NCBI RefSeq assembly: GCF_001641335.1
Contig: NZ_LVEM01000003.1
Location: forward strand, 143,443 to 207,442
Source: Bradyrhizobium stylosanthis
Lineage (GTDB): Bacteria > Pseudomonadota > Alphaproteobacteria > Rhizobiales > Xanthobacteraceae
Reading direction: 5' to 3'
DNA length: 64,000 nt
Translations under genes and position numbers: made by a program
Notes under the pieces: model-generated
Seen by the model: the letters and a program-made list of their open reading frames with translations, nothing else
Database searches by the model: none
What the model was told of the DNA's origin: nothing
In this document: positions 1 through 7,983 of the stretch, in pieces
Numbering within the stretch: the stretch's first letter is position 1
Layout of the letters: the number at the start of each line of letters is the position of its first letter

Positions 1-333
1 CTCGAAACCGCAACCCGAGCAGTTCATGGCCCAAAACCTCGCGGAAGCCGCGATGGCGCTATCGGCTGGGCCCGACCTCGGGGGCCCACGATGCGGACCA
101 GAATGGGCTCGACGCACCGGAAGAGCAAGCGGCCGCGACTGCTCTACCCCTTCGAGCGGATATGCTGCGGGTGCGCTGGCGGATCGAAAGCCGGCCGCAG
201 CGCGAAGTGATTCGTCGGCAAGCATGGCGGCATGCCGTAGCGTCAATTGACTCGCGCGTCGCCGGTACTACGCTCGCGAACAGAAGAACGAAGAATAAGG
301 GCAGGGAATCGCCGTGAAACCCGTCATCGCATC
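1..333. other. Left edge, no supportable gene
   Basis: I see no recognisable gene here. One plus-strand frame stays open from base 3 to a stop at 315-317 and could be the C-terminal tail of a gene that begins outside the window, but its first half has atypical codon use and I recognise nothing in its translation. The promoter of the MFS gene that follows should lie in this stretch. Confidence 0.4.
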
Positions 334-1596
334 TTGAGCACAACCGTACGGCCATCCGCACTCGCGCCATTCCGCATCCGCAACTATCGCTTCCAGTGGC
401 CCTCCGACCTGCTCACCTCCTGGGCCTTCGAGGTCGAGACGCTGGTGCTCGGCTGGTACATCCTGGTCGAGACCGGCTCGGTGCTGCTGCTGACCGTTCT
501 CGCCTCGCTGCAATATCTGGGAACGCTGATTGCACCCGTGCTCGGGATGGTGGGCGACCGCATGGGTCACCGCGATCTCCTCGTCGTGCTGCGCCTCACC
601 TATACGGTGCTGGCCGCGACCATCATGGTGCTGGCGCTGACGGGGCACCTGGCCCCGCTCAACGTCATGATCATCGTGACGATCATGGGCCTGATCCGCT
701 CCTCCGATCTCGGCCTTCGCAGCGCGTTGCTCGCCGACATCATGCCGGCCGCGCAGCTCGTCGGCGCGATCAGCCTGTCACGCACGACTCAGGATAGCGC
801 CCGCATTGCCGGAGCGCTGACGGGAGCCGGCCTCTTCGCCGTGCTCGGCATTGGATTCGTCTATGCGGCGGTCGCCAGCCTCTATTTGGTGGCAGCAATT
901 CTCATGTCCTGCCTGACCCGGCCGGAAAGATCCGTTGTCACGACCGATCTGCCGGCGAACAGCCGCGCCGTTTCAAAACTGCTCGACGAGCTGAAGGAAG
1001 GCATCGTCTACGCCTGGAATGGCCCTGGAATGGGTGCTGCACTGTGCGTGGCTTTCCTCGCCAACCTGACCGCATTTCCCTTCACTGGCGGACTGTTGCC
1101 TTACATCGCGCGGGAGATCTTTCACACCGACCAGACCGGTCTCGGCTATCTCTCGGCGAGCTTCGCCGTCGGTTCGCTGATCGGCTCCATCACGCTCAGC
1201 CTAGTCGGCGGATTGCGGATTGCCCGGCTGCTGATCGGCGCGACGCTGGCCTGGTACACCATGCTGCTGGTGTTCGTGGAGATCAGGACCATGCCGGTGG
1301 CGATGGCCTGCCTCGTTCTCGCCGGCATCGCGCAGAGCATGTCGATGATCTCGGCGGCCGTGATCCTAATGCGCACGGCGAGCGCGCATCTGCGCGGCCG
1401 CGTGATGGGCGTGCGCATGATGGTGATCTACGGCCTGCCGCTCGGATTGCTCGCGGCCGGCAGCCTGATCGACATCATCGGCTATTCCGCGACCGGCTCG
1501 CTCTACGCTGCCGCCGGCTTCATCGCGATGCTGGCAATCGCGATCCGCTGGCGCGCCGACCTCTGGCCGCTGCACGCCCCCGCCAACGCGCGCTAG
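334..1596 (+). CDS. MFS exporter, EntS-like
   Basis: This is a 420-residue integral membrane protein with about 12 hydrophobic segments and a major-facilitator motif A-like loop (GMVGDRMGHRDLL, residues 71-83) after the second helix. The overall pattern resembles the MFS_3/EntS group, which exports siderophores or drugs from the cytoplasm; the substrate here is unknown. I chose TTG at 334. A longer reading from ATG 247 would add about 29 arginine-rich residues that do not look like an MFS N-terminus. It converges on the Crp/Fnr regulator gene across a palindromic repeat and has no obvious operon partner. The family call is safe; the start and the substrate are not. Confidence 0.8.
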   Translation: MSTTVRPSALAPFRIRNYRFQWPSDLLTSWAFEVETLVLGWYILVETGSVLLLTVLASLQYLGTLIAPVLGMVGDRMGHRDLLVVLRLTYTVLAATIMVLALTGHLAPLNVMIIVTIMGLIRSSDLGLRSALLADIMPAAQLVGAISLSRTTQDSARIAGALTGAGLFAVLGIGFVYAAVASLYLVAAILMSCLTRPERSVVTTDLPANSRAVSKLLDELKEGIVYAWNGPGMGAALCVAFLANLTAFPFTGGLLPYIAREIFHTDQTGLGYLSASFAVGSLIGSITLSLVGGLRIARLLIGATLAWYTMLLVFVEIRTMPVAMACLVLAGIAQSMSMISAAVILMRTASAHLRGRVMGVRMMVIYGLPLGLLAAGSLIDIIGYSATGSLYAAAGFIAMLAIAIRWRADLWPLHAPANAR

Positions 1597-1691
1597 AGCT
1601 CTGTTCCGATCAATCGGAACAGAGCTCTGGGTTCTTGTTTGACGCGTTTTCTCGACGCGAACCGGTATCCACTTCGCGTGAAAACGCTCTA
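1595..1691. repeat. Interspersed palindromic repeat, copy 1
   Basis: A perfect 16-bp stem (1595-1610 paired with 1613-1628, loop CA) begins inside the MFS stop codon. It is followed by a conserved tail with the core GCGAACCGGT and ends in AAAACGCTCT. The tail recurs in opposite orientation at 10261-10320. I recognise this as a repeat dispersed in Bradyrhizobium genomes. It lies between convergent genes, so the hairpin could also terminate transcription from both sides, although the T-run is poor. Confidence 0.75.
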
Positions 1692-2363
1692 GTCACCGTA
1701 GCCGCGCAGCCGCTCGACATCGAGGATGGTGACGCCGCCATATTCGAGCCGCAGCAGCCCCTCCTTCTCCAGCCGGTTCAGCGCGCGGTTGGCATTCTGG
1801 CGCGACATGCCGGACAGCGCGCCGATCTCCTCCTGGGTGATCTCCAGATGCGCGGTCGATTCCGGATAGAGGATCGGGTTGAACAGCGAGGCGATGCTGC
1901 GGGCGAGGCGCGAGGTGGCATCGAGCGTGCGGTTGACCTCGAGCATGCCGATGAACTGGCCGAGCCGCTCGTTGAGCTGGCGCACCAGGAAGCGGTTGAA
2001 GCCGACGCTGTTCTCGAACAGCCACATGAAGGCGCTGCGCTCCATCAGCGCGACGCGGCTGTTGCGCAGGGCGACCACGTCGTAGCGGCGCGGCTCGTTC
2101 TTGAGCACGCTGCCCTCGCCGAACCAGGCGCCGGCCGTCAGGCCGGCCAGGCTCGTCTCCTTGCCGTCGCGCGACACCCCGCCCATCCGGGCAAGGCCGA
2201 AGACCATTCCCGCCCAATAGTCGAAGGTATCGCCGCGCATGAACACGGTCTCGCCGGTGCCGTAGGACCGCTCCGTGATCCCGGCGCGCGCGACCTCGAT
2301 CTCCGCTTGCGTGAGCTCGCGTGACCAGGCGGCAATGCGCTTCAGTTGATCCTCTGAAATCAT
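1689..2363 (-). CDS. Crp/Fnr-family transcriptional regulator
   Basis: The 224-residue protein has a cyclic-nucleotide-type beta-roll (about residues 20-130, with the cassette-like stretch FGEGSVL near 81-87), a dimerisation helix (about 125-160) and a winged helix-turn-helix (about 175-203, TQEEIGALSGMSRQNANRAL). It contains no cysteine at all, so it cannot carry an FNR-type iron-sulfur cluster. Any sensing would be through a ligand bound in the beta-roll. It is transcribed divergently from the livG operon across a 336-bp gap, which makes it a candidate regulator of that operon (inference from position only). Confidence 0.85.
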   Translation of the reverse strand: MISEDQLKRIAAWSRELTQAEIEVARAGITERSYGTGETVFMRGDTFDYWAGMVFGLARMGGVSRDGKETSLAGLTAGAWFGEGSVLKNEPRRYDVVALRNSRVALMERSAFMWLFENSVGFNRFLVRQLNERLGQFIGMLEVNRTLDATSRLARSIASLFNPILYPESTAHLEITQEEIGALSGMSRQNANRALNRLEKEGLLRLEYGGVTILDVERLRGYGD

Positions 2364-2699
2364 GATCCCGAAGTCAGCCGCACCGTATCGTCACTCCGCT
2401 CCATGCTGCATCGCAGCATCATTATTCCCGCCGCCATCCGACGAAAGATGAAGACCGCCTCGGTCCGAAAAACTTTGTCGCAGAATTGTCAGGCCGGAGA
2501 CATTTCAAAATAGCGCTTTCCCTTATTGAGAGCCACCTCGGGTGATGCGGCTTTTGATCCCAAACGGGAACGAAAGTGGCGCGGGTCCGGTCGGGACCAT
2601 CTGCTGCATGGTCTGTCCGGCACGGCCGTACTAGGATCGCCCGCGAGCAACGGACGAAGAGCGCCGCAGAATGCGCCATCACCGGGAGGGATTTGTTTG
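2364..2699. promoter_or_regulatory. Divergent control region, regulator / liv operon
   Basis: This 336-bp gap holds no gene. For the plus strand I see a plausible sigma70-like pair: TTGTCA at 2486-2491 and AATAGC at 2509-2514 with 17 bp between. The -35 is good and the -10 is weak. A strong Shine-Dalgarno GGAGGG lies at 2685-2690, just before the livG start. An operator for the divergent Crp/Fnr protein would be expected here, but I could not identify a convincing palindrome. Confidence 0.35.
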
Positions 2700-3521
2700 G
2701 TGGCTACCAGTCTCGAAGTGCGCGGCGTGTCCCTGCGATTCGGCGGCGTCCGTGCGCTGACCGATGTCAGCTTCGCCATCAAGGAGGGCGAGCTGTTCTC
2801 GATCATCGGCCCCAACGGTGCCGGCAAGACCTCGATCGTGAACTGTATTTCCGGTCGCTACAAACCGACCGAAGGCCAGCTGTTCTACGGCGACCGCGAC
2901 ATCACCGGCCTGACGCCGAACGCCCGCGCCTCGCTCGGCATCGGCCGCACCTTCCAGAATCTGGCGCTGTTCCACCACATGAGCGTGCTCGACAACATCA
3001 TGGTCGGCCGCCATCACCTCCTGAAGAACAACTTCCTCACGGGATCGCTGTACTGGCTCACCGGCGCGCGCAAGGAAGAGCTCGCGCACCGCCGCAAGGT
3101 CGAGGAGATCATCGACTTCCTCGACCTGCAGTCGGTGCGCAAGGCGACCGCCGGCACCCTCTCCTACGGCCTGCGCAAGCGCGTCGAGCTCGCCCGCGCC
3201 ATGGCGCTGGAGCCCCGCCTCATCCTCCTCGATGAGCCGATGGCCGGCATGAACTTCGAGGAGAAGGAGGACATGGCCCGCTACATCGTCGATCTCAACG
3301 AGGAGTTCGGGATGACCGTCGTGATGATCGAGCACGACATGGGCGTGGTGATGGACATCTCCCACCGCGTCATGGTGCTGGATTTCGGCCGCAAGATCGC
3401 CGAGGGCGATCCGGGCGCGGTGCTCGCCGATCCCCACGTCAGGCGCGCCTATCTTGGCGAGGAAGACGAGGTGCTGGTCGATCCCGACGATGCTCCGCCG
3501 GCGCAGGAGAGCGCGGCATGA
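2700..3521 (+). CDS. livG: Branched-chain-type ABC transporter ATPase (LivG-like)
   Basis: The cytoplasmic ATP-binding subunit of a Liv/HAAT-family importer, 273 residues. Walker A is GPNGAGKT at 37-44, the signature is LSYGLRKR (the LSYG form typical of LivG), Walker B is LILLDEP and the H-loop is MIEHDM. I chose GTG at 2700 because GGAGGG ends 9 bp before it; TTG at 2697 is equally possible, while an ATG at 2526 would add a non-homologous leader. It overlaps the acyl-CoA synthetase start (ATGA at 3518). Together with livF, livH, livM and the binding protein downstream it forms a full transporter. Confidence 0.88.
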   Translation: MATSLEVRGVSLRFGGVRALTDVSFAIKEGELFSIIGPNGAGKTSIVNCISGRYKPTEGQLFYGDRDITGLTPNARASLGIGRTFQNLALFHHMSVLDNIMVGRHHLLKNNFLTGSLYWLTGARKEELAHRRKVEEIIDFLDLQSVRKATAGTLSYGLRKRVELARAMALEPRLILLDEPMAGMNFEEKEDMARYIVDLNEEFGMTVVMIEHDMGVVMDISHRVMVLDFGRKIAEGDPGAVLADPHVRRAYLGEEDEVLVDPDDAPPAQESAA

Positions 3522-5449
3522 TGGATTATGCGGGCCGCGTCGCGCAGGCCGACACCTATCCCAAGATGCTCCGCCTGAACGCGAAAGAGCACGGCAACGA
3601 GATCGCGCTGCGCGAGAAGGATCTCGGCCTCTGGCGCATCTTCACCTGGAACGACTACCAGACCCGCGTGCGCGACTTCGCGCTCGGCCTGATCGAGCTC
3701 GGCCTCGGACGCAACGATGTCATCGGCATCATCGGCGACAACCGGCCGGACTGGGTTGCGGCGGAAGTGGCGACGCATGCGATCGGTGGCCTCAGCCTCG
3801 GGCTCTATCGCGACGTGCTCGATGAAGAAGCCGCCTACCTTCTTACCTATGGCGAGGCACAGCTCGTCTTTGCCGAGGACGAGGAGCAGGTCGACAAGCT
3901 GCTGGCGCTGGCCGAACGCGTGCCGAAGCTAAAGCACATCATCTATTCCGACCCGCGCGGCATGCGGAAATATGACGACCCGCGCCTGATGTCGGCGGAG
4001 AAATTTGCCGAACTCGGCCGCGCCCGCGCGACGCGCGAGCCGCAGCTTTACGACAAGCTGGTCGACGCGACCAAGGGCGAGGACGTCGCGATCCTCTGCA
4101 CCACGTCGGGCACCACCTCGCACCCGAAACTGGCGATGCTTGCCGCCGGCCGCGTGCTGGGCCATTGCGCGACCTATCTCGCCTTCGATCCCAAGGGACC
4201 CGATGACGAATACGTCTCGGTGCTGCCGCTGCCGTGGATCATGGAACAGGTCTATGTGCTGGGCAAAGGTCTGCTCTGCCGGATGAAGATCAACTTCGTC
4301 GAAGAGCCCGACACGATGATGAACGATCTGCGCGAGATCGCGCCGACCTTCGTGCTCTTTGCCCCGCGGGTCTGGGAGTCGATCGCCGCCGACGTCCGCG
4401 CCAAGGTGATGGACGCAACGCCCTTCAAGCAGCGCCTGTTCGACATCGGCATGAAATCGGGCCTCGCCGCGCTCGACCAGGGCGAGCGCTCCGGCTTTGC
4501 CGACGCCATCCTGTTCCGCGCGCTGCGCGATCGCCTCGGCTTCACCCGCCTGCGCTCGGCCGCCACCGGCGGCGCCGCTCTCGGCCCCGACACCTTCAAG
4601 TTCTTCCAGGCCATGGGCGTGCCGCTGCGCACGCTCTACGGCCAGACCGAGTTGCTGGGGGCCTACACGCTGCATCCCGAAGGCAAGGTCGACCCTGACA
4701 CGACCGGCGTGCCGATGGCCGACAGCGTCGAGATCCGCATCGACAACGCCGACGTCCACGGCGTCGGCGAGATCGTGGTCCGGCATCCCAACATGTTCCT
4801 GGGGTACTACAAGAACCCGGAGGCGAGCGTTGCCGACATCAAGGACGGCTGGATGCTCTCGGGCGATGCCGGCTATTTCAACGCCAACCAGCAGCTCGTC
4901 GTCATCGACCGCATCAAGGACCTCGCCGAGACCTCGCGCGGCGAACGCTTCTCGCCGCAATTCATCGAGAACAAGCTGAAATTCTCGCCCTATATCGCGG
5001 AGGCCGTGGTGCTCGGCGCCGGCCGCGATGCGCTCGCGGCGATGATCTGCATCCGCTACTCCATCATCTCGAAATGGGCGGAGAAGAACCGCCTCTCCTT
5101 CACCACCTACAGCGATCTCGCCTCACGGCCCGAGGTCTACAAGCTGCTGCAGAAGGAGGTCGAGACCGTCAACGCCACGCTGCCGCCGGCCCAGCGCATC
5201 TCGCGCTTCCTCCTGCTCTACAAGGAGCTCGATGCCGACGACGGCGAGCTCACCCGCACGCGAAAGGTGCGACGCGGCGTCATCAACGAGAAGTACGAAG
5301 GGATCATCGACGCCATCTACCGCGGCGATGCCGACATCCCCGTCGACACCGTGATCCGCTTCCAAGACGGCACCACGCAGCGCGTGCGAACGACGCTGCG
5401 CGTGGTCGATCTCGGCGGACATGGGCACATGGCGGAGGCCGCGGAGTGA
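3518..5449 (+). CDS. Long-chain acyl-CoA synthetase family (AMP-forming)
   Basis: A 643-residue ANL-superfamily enzyme that activates a carboxylic acid to the acyl-adenylate and then the CoA thioester in the cytoplasm. The P-loop motif is TSGTTSHPK (about 195-203, where TSGTTGxPK is usual). YGQTE lies near 375, GDAGYF near 448, and the IDRIKD hinge follows. The architecture matches the FAA1/FadD15 type. It is coupled to livG by a 4-bp overlap and sits inside a Liv transporter operon, so I infer that it activates the imported acid. The substrate (fatty, aromatic or alicyclic) cannot be read from the sequence. Confidence 0.85.
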   Translation: MMDYAGRVAQADTYPKMLRLNAKEHGNEIALREKDLGLWRIFTWNDYQTRVRDFALGLIELGLGRNDVIGIIGDNRPDWVAAEVATHAIGGLSLGLYRDVLDEEAAYLLTYGEAQLVFAEDEEQVDKLLALAERVPKLKHIIYSDPRGMRKYDDPRLMSAEKFAELGRARATREPQLYDKLVDATKGEDVAILCTTSGTTSHPKLAMLAAGRVLGHCATYLAFDPKGPDDEYVSVLPLPWIMEQVYVLGKGLLCRMKINFVEEPDTMMNDLREIAPTFVLFAPRVWESIAADVRAKVMDATPFKQRLFDIGMKSGLAALDQGERSGFADAILFRALRDRLGFTRLRSAATGGAALGPDTFKFFQAMGVPLRTLYGQTELLGAYTLHPEGKVDPDTTGVPMADSVEIRIDNADVHGVGEIVVRHPNMFLGYYKNPEASVADIKDGWMLSGDAGYFNANQQLVVIDRIKDLAETSRGERFSPQFIENKLKFSPYIAEAVVLGAGRDALAAMICIRYSIISKWAEKNRLSFTTYSDLASRPEVYKLLQKEVETVNATLPPAQRISRFLLLYKELDADDGELTRTRKVRRGVINEKYEGIIDAIYRGDADIPVDTVIRFQDGTTQRVRTTLRVVDLGGHGHMAEAAE

Positions 5450-5479
5450 GGCACTCCATCGCCGCGCGCGCTGCTGCCC

Positions 5480-5547
5480 TTCGCCTCTCCCCGCTTGCGG
5501 GGAGAGGCCGGAGCGCGTCAGCGATCCGGGTGAGGGGGAGTCTCCGC
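5480..5547 (+). repeat. Inverted repeat, left end of DUF559 cassette
   Basis: It pairs with 5884-5952 in inverted orientation. It starts with a perfect GC-rich hairpin (CCTCTCCCCGC, TT, mirror) and ends with GGGTGAGGGGGAGTCTCCGC. The stop codon of the minus-strand DUF559 gene (5518-5520) lies within it, so the repeat encodes the protein's last residues (about AETPPHPDR). Confidence 0.8.
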
Positions 5548-5883
5548 GAGGGCGGTGAAAATCGTTTCGAGAACGCCGACCAGATTGCTCGAAACGTCGT
5601 TGTTCCAGAACCGCAGGATCCGATAGTTCCGATCGGTCAACCATTTGTCGCGCACGACATCACGCAAACTGTTCGCATGTTGACCGCCGTCTACTTCAAT
5701 GATCAGCCGAGCCTCGCGGCAGATAAAGTCGACGGTGTACGGGCCGATCGGCTCCTGCCGAACGAATTTGTAGCCACTCAGCCTGCGGGCACGCAGGCGA
5801 TACCAGAGTTTTCCTTCAGCATCGGTCAACGCCGCTCGCAAATGCCTAGCGCGCTCGGTCTTGGATTCATCAGCACCTCGCAT
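5518..5883 (-). CDS. DUF559 endonuclease-domain protein
   Basis: A small basic protein of 121 residues matching the DUF559 family, which belongs to the very-short-patch-repair/restriction endonuclease-like fold. The core has the order PYTVDF, then a hydrophobic strand LIIEVDGGQH, consistent with a PD-(D/E)xK-type metal site, and then RILRFWNNDV. I chose ATG at 5883 because GGGGGAG, supplied by the right inverted repeat, lies 7 bp upstream. A longer reading from 5937 is translated from the repeat itself. It is antisense to the surrounding liv operon. Function is unknown; an association with movement of its own flanking repeats is only a hypothesis. Confidence 0.8.
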   Translation of the reverse strand: MRGADESKTERARHLRAALTDAEGKLWYRLRARRLSGYKFVRQEPIGPYTVDFICREARLIIEVDGGQHANSLRDVVRDKWLTDRNYRILRFWNNDVSSNLVGVLETIFTALAETPPHPDR

Positions 5884-5952
5884 GCGGAGACTCCCCCTCA
5901 CCCGCCGCGCGTTCCGCGCGTCGGCCTCTCCCCGCAAGCGGCGAGAGGCGAA
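5884..5952 (-). repeat. Inverted repeat, right end of DUF559 cassette
   Basis: The reverse complement matches 5480-5547 except for an internal stretch of about 10 bp and a few single differences. It supplies the Shine-Dalgarno sequence for the DUF559 gene. The right-hand hairpin carries one mismatch. Confidence 0.8.
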
Positions 5953-5969
5953 GATAACACGGAACCGAC

Positions 5970-6863
5970 ATGAACACCGCCTTCCTCATCCAGCTCCTGG
6001 TCAACGGCCTCGTGGTCGGCACGCTCTATGGCGTGGTCGCGATGTCGTTCGTGCTGATCTACAAGGCGACGCAGGTCGTCAACTTCGCGCAAGGTGAGCT
6101 GCTGCTGGTCGGCGCCTGGGTGTGCTGGGCACTGCTCGCCAAATACCAGGTGCCATTCTGGATCGGCATGCCGATGACCCTGGTGTTCATGTTCGTGTTC
6201 GGCATCGCGGTGCAGGTGCTGATCCTGCGGCCGATGATCGGCGAGCCCATTATTTCGGTCATCATGGTGACGATCGGCCTGTCGACCGTGCTCCAGGCCA
6301 CGCTGAAATGGATGTTCGGCGTCAATCCGCAGCCGTTCCCCCGCGTGTTCGAGAGCCAGTCGGTGGGCCTGTTCGGCCTTCAGATCCAGACTGTCTACGT
6401 GATGAGCCTCGTCGTCTCGGTCGCGATGATGGTCGGCATGGCCTGGTTCTTCCGCGCCTCCAAATACGGCCTTGCGATGCGCGCCACCGCGTTCAACCAG
6501 CAGGTGGCGCAGTCGCTCGGCATTTCCGTCAAGAGCGTGTTCGCGATGGCCTGGGCGATCTCGGCGACGGTGTCGGCGGTCGCGGGCGTCGTCGTCGCCG
6601 TCGTCAACGGCGTCTCCTCGGGCCTTGCCGCCTACGGCATCAAGGTGTTCCCGGCCGCGATCCTCGGCGGGCTCGATTCCGTCGGCGGCGCCGTGCTCGG
6701 CGGCATCATCATCGGGCTGCTCGAGAACGTCGCCCAATATGTCGACAGCGAATATCTGCACTGGGGCAATCTCTACGAGATCGCGCCGTTCTACGTCCTC
6801 ATCATCGTGCTGATGATCAAGCCCTACGGCTTGTTCGGCACCCACGACATCGAGCGGATCTGA
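5970..6863 (+). CDS. livH: Branched-chain-type ABC permease (LivH-like)
   Basis: An inner-membrane permease of 297 residues with about eight hydrophobic helices. Typical LivH features are an N-terminal NGLVVGTLYGVVAMSFVLIY segment, VNFAQGELLLVGA near residues 35-47, and a C-terminal GLDSVGGAVLGGIIIGLLE loop that contacts the ATPases. It follows the DUF559 cassette by 17 bp and lies 3 bp before livM. The acyl-CoA synthetase upstream and this gene were presumably adjacent before the cassette inserted. Confidence 0.9.
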   Translation: MNTAFLIQLLVNGLVVGTLYGVVAMSFVLIYKATQVVNFAQGELLLVGAWVCWALLAKYQVPFWIGMPMTLVFMFVFGIAVQVLILRPMIGEPIISVIMVTIGLSTVLQATLKWMFGVNPQPFPRVFESQSVGLFGLQIQTVYVMSLVVSVAMMVGMAWFFRASKYGLAMRATAFNQQVAQSLGISVKSVFAMAWAISATVSAVAGVVVAVVNGVSSGLAAYGIKVFPAAILGGLDSVGGAVLGGIIIGLLENVAQYVDSEYLHWGNLYEIAPFYVLIIVLMIKPYGLFGTHDIERI

Positions 6864-6866
6864 CCC

Positions 6867-7940
6867 ATGGCCGGCCCTGCCCTCATCCCTGCTGGTGATT
6901 TCCGCACCTCCTACGCGGCCGACACCACGATCTTCCCGACCACCACCAGCCGCAACTTCGCGATCGCAGGCGTGCTGCTCCTCTGCCTCGCGCCGCAATT
7001 CTTCAGTGGCTACTGGCTCAGCATCCTGATCCAGATCGGCATCTTCTCGATCGCCGCGCTCGGGCTGAACATCCTGGTCGGCTTCACCGGCCAGATCTCG
7101 ATCGGGCACGCCGCCTTCTTCCTGCTCGGCGCCTTCACCTCGGCCTACATCTCCAACAACGCGCCGATCCCCGTGTTCTTCGCGATCCCGCTCGCAGGGC
7201 TCGTGACCGCGCTGGTCGGGCTGATCTTCGGCATCCCGGCCGCGCGGCTGAAGGGCCTCTATCTCGTCATCGCGACGCTGGCCGCGCAGTACATCCTGCT
7301 CGACTTCTTCTCCCGCGCCGAATGGTTCTCCGGCGGCTCGGTGCCGGCGAGCGCAAACCCGTTCTCGATCTTCGGCTACACGCTGCGCGGCGACAAACAA
7401 TATTTCTACGTCGTGCTGGCCTATGTGCTGGCGAGCTTCATCCTGGTCACCAATCTGATGCGCACGCGCGACGGCCGTGCGCTGGTGGCGATCCGCGACC
7501 ATTATCTCTCCGCGGAGATCATGGGCATCAACCTCACCAAATACCGCACGCTGTCGTTCGGCCTCGCCGCCTTCTTCGCCGGCATCGCCGGTGCGCTCTA
7601 TGCGCACTACCAGCTCGTGGTCTCCCAGGAAGGTTTCGGGATCGAGCGATCGATCCTGTTCCTGGCCATGATCATCATCGGCGGCACCGGCTCGATCATG
7701 GGCACGCTGATGGGCACCGCCTTCGTGGTGCTGCTGCCCGAGGGCATGGAGTTCATCAGCCACTATCTCAAGGGCGGCGCGGTCGACAAGGCTTTGTCGC
7801 TCAACACCAACATCACCTTCCTGCGCGAGATCGCGATCGGGGTGATCATCATCGCGTTCCTGATGTTCGAGCCCGACGGGCTCGCGCATCGCTGGCGGCA
7901 GATCAAGGCATACTGGAAACTCTATCCGTTCTCGCACTGA
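6867..7940 (+). CDS. livM: Branched-chain-type ABC permease (LivM-like)
   Basis: The second membrane subunit, 357 residues. It has an N-terminal tail of about 30 residues, then the LivM-type core ALGLNILVGFTGQISIGHAAF (about 65-86) and a C-terminal IIGGTGSIMGTLMG loop. It ends with a short basic tail. It is translationally close to livH (3-bp gap) and 43 bp upstream of the binding-protein gene. It forms the heteromeric channel with LivH. Confidence 0.9.
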   Translation: MAGPALIPAGDFRTSYAADTTIFPTTTSRNFAIAGVLLLCLAPQFFSGYWLSILIQIGIFSIAALGLNILVGFTGQISIGHAAFFLLGAFTSAYISNNAPIPVFFAIPLAGLVTALVGLIFGIPAARLKGLYLVIATLAAQYILLDFFSRAEWFSGGSVPASANPFSIFGYTLRGDKQYFYVVLAYVLASFILVTNLMRTRDGRALVAIRDHYLSAEIMGINLTKYRTLSFGLAAFFAGIAGALYAHYQLVVSQEGFGIERSILFLAMIIIGGTGSIMGTLMGTAFVVLLPEGMEFISHYLKGGAVDKALSLNTNITFLREIAIGVIIIAFLMFEPDGLAHRWRQIKAYWKLYPFSH

Positions 7941-7983
7941 GCGCGGCAATCTCACTTAAACAATAAACAGGAGGAACCGACCC

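Larger units (their letters stand above)
5480..5952. mobile_element. DUF559 cassette bounded by inverted repeats
   Basis: A 473-bp unit between the acyl-CoA synthetase and livH. Its left end (5480-5547) and right end (5884-5952) are near-identical inverted repeats of about 68 bp. Each holds an inner palindrome: a 12-bp perfect stem at 5483-5494/5497-5508, and one mismatch at 5924-5935/5938-5949. Between them lies one minus-strand DUF559 gene whose ribosome site and last codons fall inside the repeats. I saw no target-site duplication. It looks like a REP-type element that inserted into an otherwise continuous operon. Confidence 0.7.

Noticed and set aside
26..250. 74-codon plus-strand frame at the left edge
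   Set aside because: No ribosome site, no homology I recognise, and overlapping alternative frames are equally open.
1689..2363. FNR-type oxygen sensor
   Set aside because: The protein has no cysteine, so no iron-sulfur cluster can be bound.
5480..5952. Insertion sequence with transposase
   Set aside because: The only gene inside is a 121-residue DUF559 protein. No DDE or tyrosine/serine recombinase motif is present and no target duplication is visible.
5898..7955. 685-codon open frame on the minus strand
   Set aside because: It is the antisense of livH and livM. The translation is dominated by Asp, Arg, Glu and His with no domain, as expected from the mirror of GC-rich membrane-protein codons.
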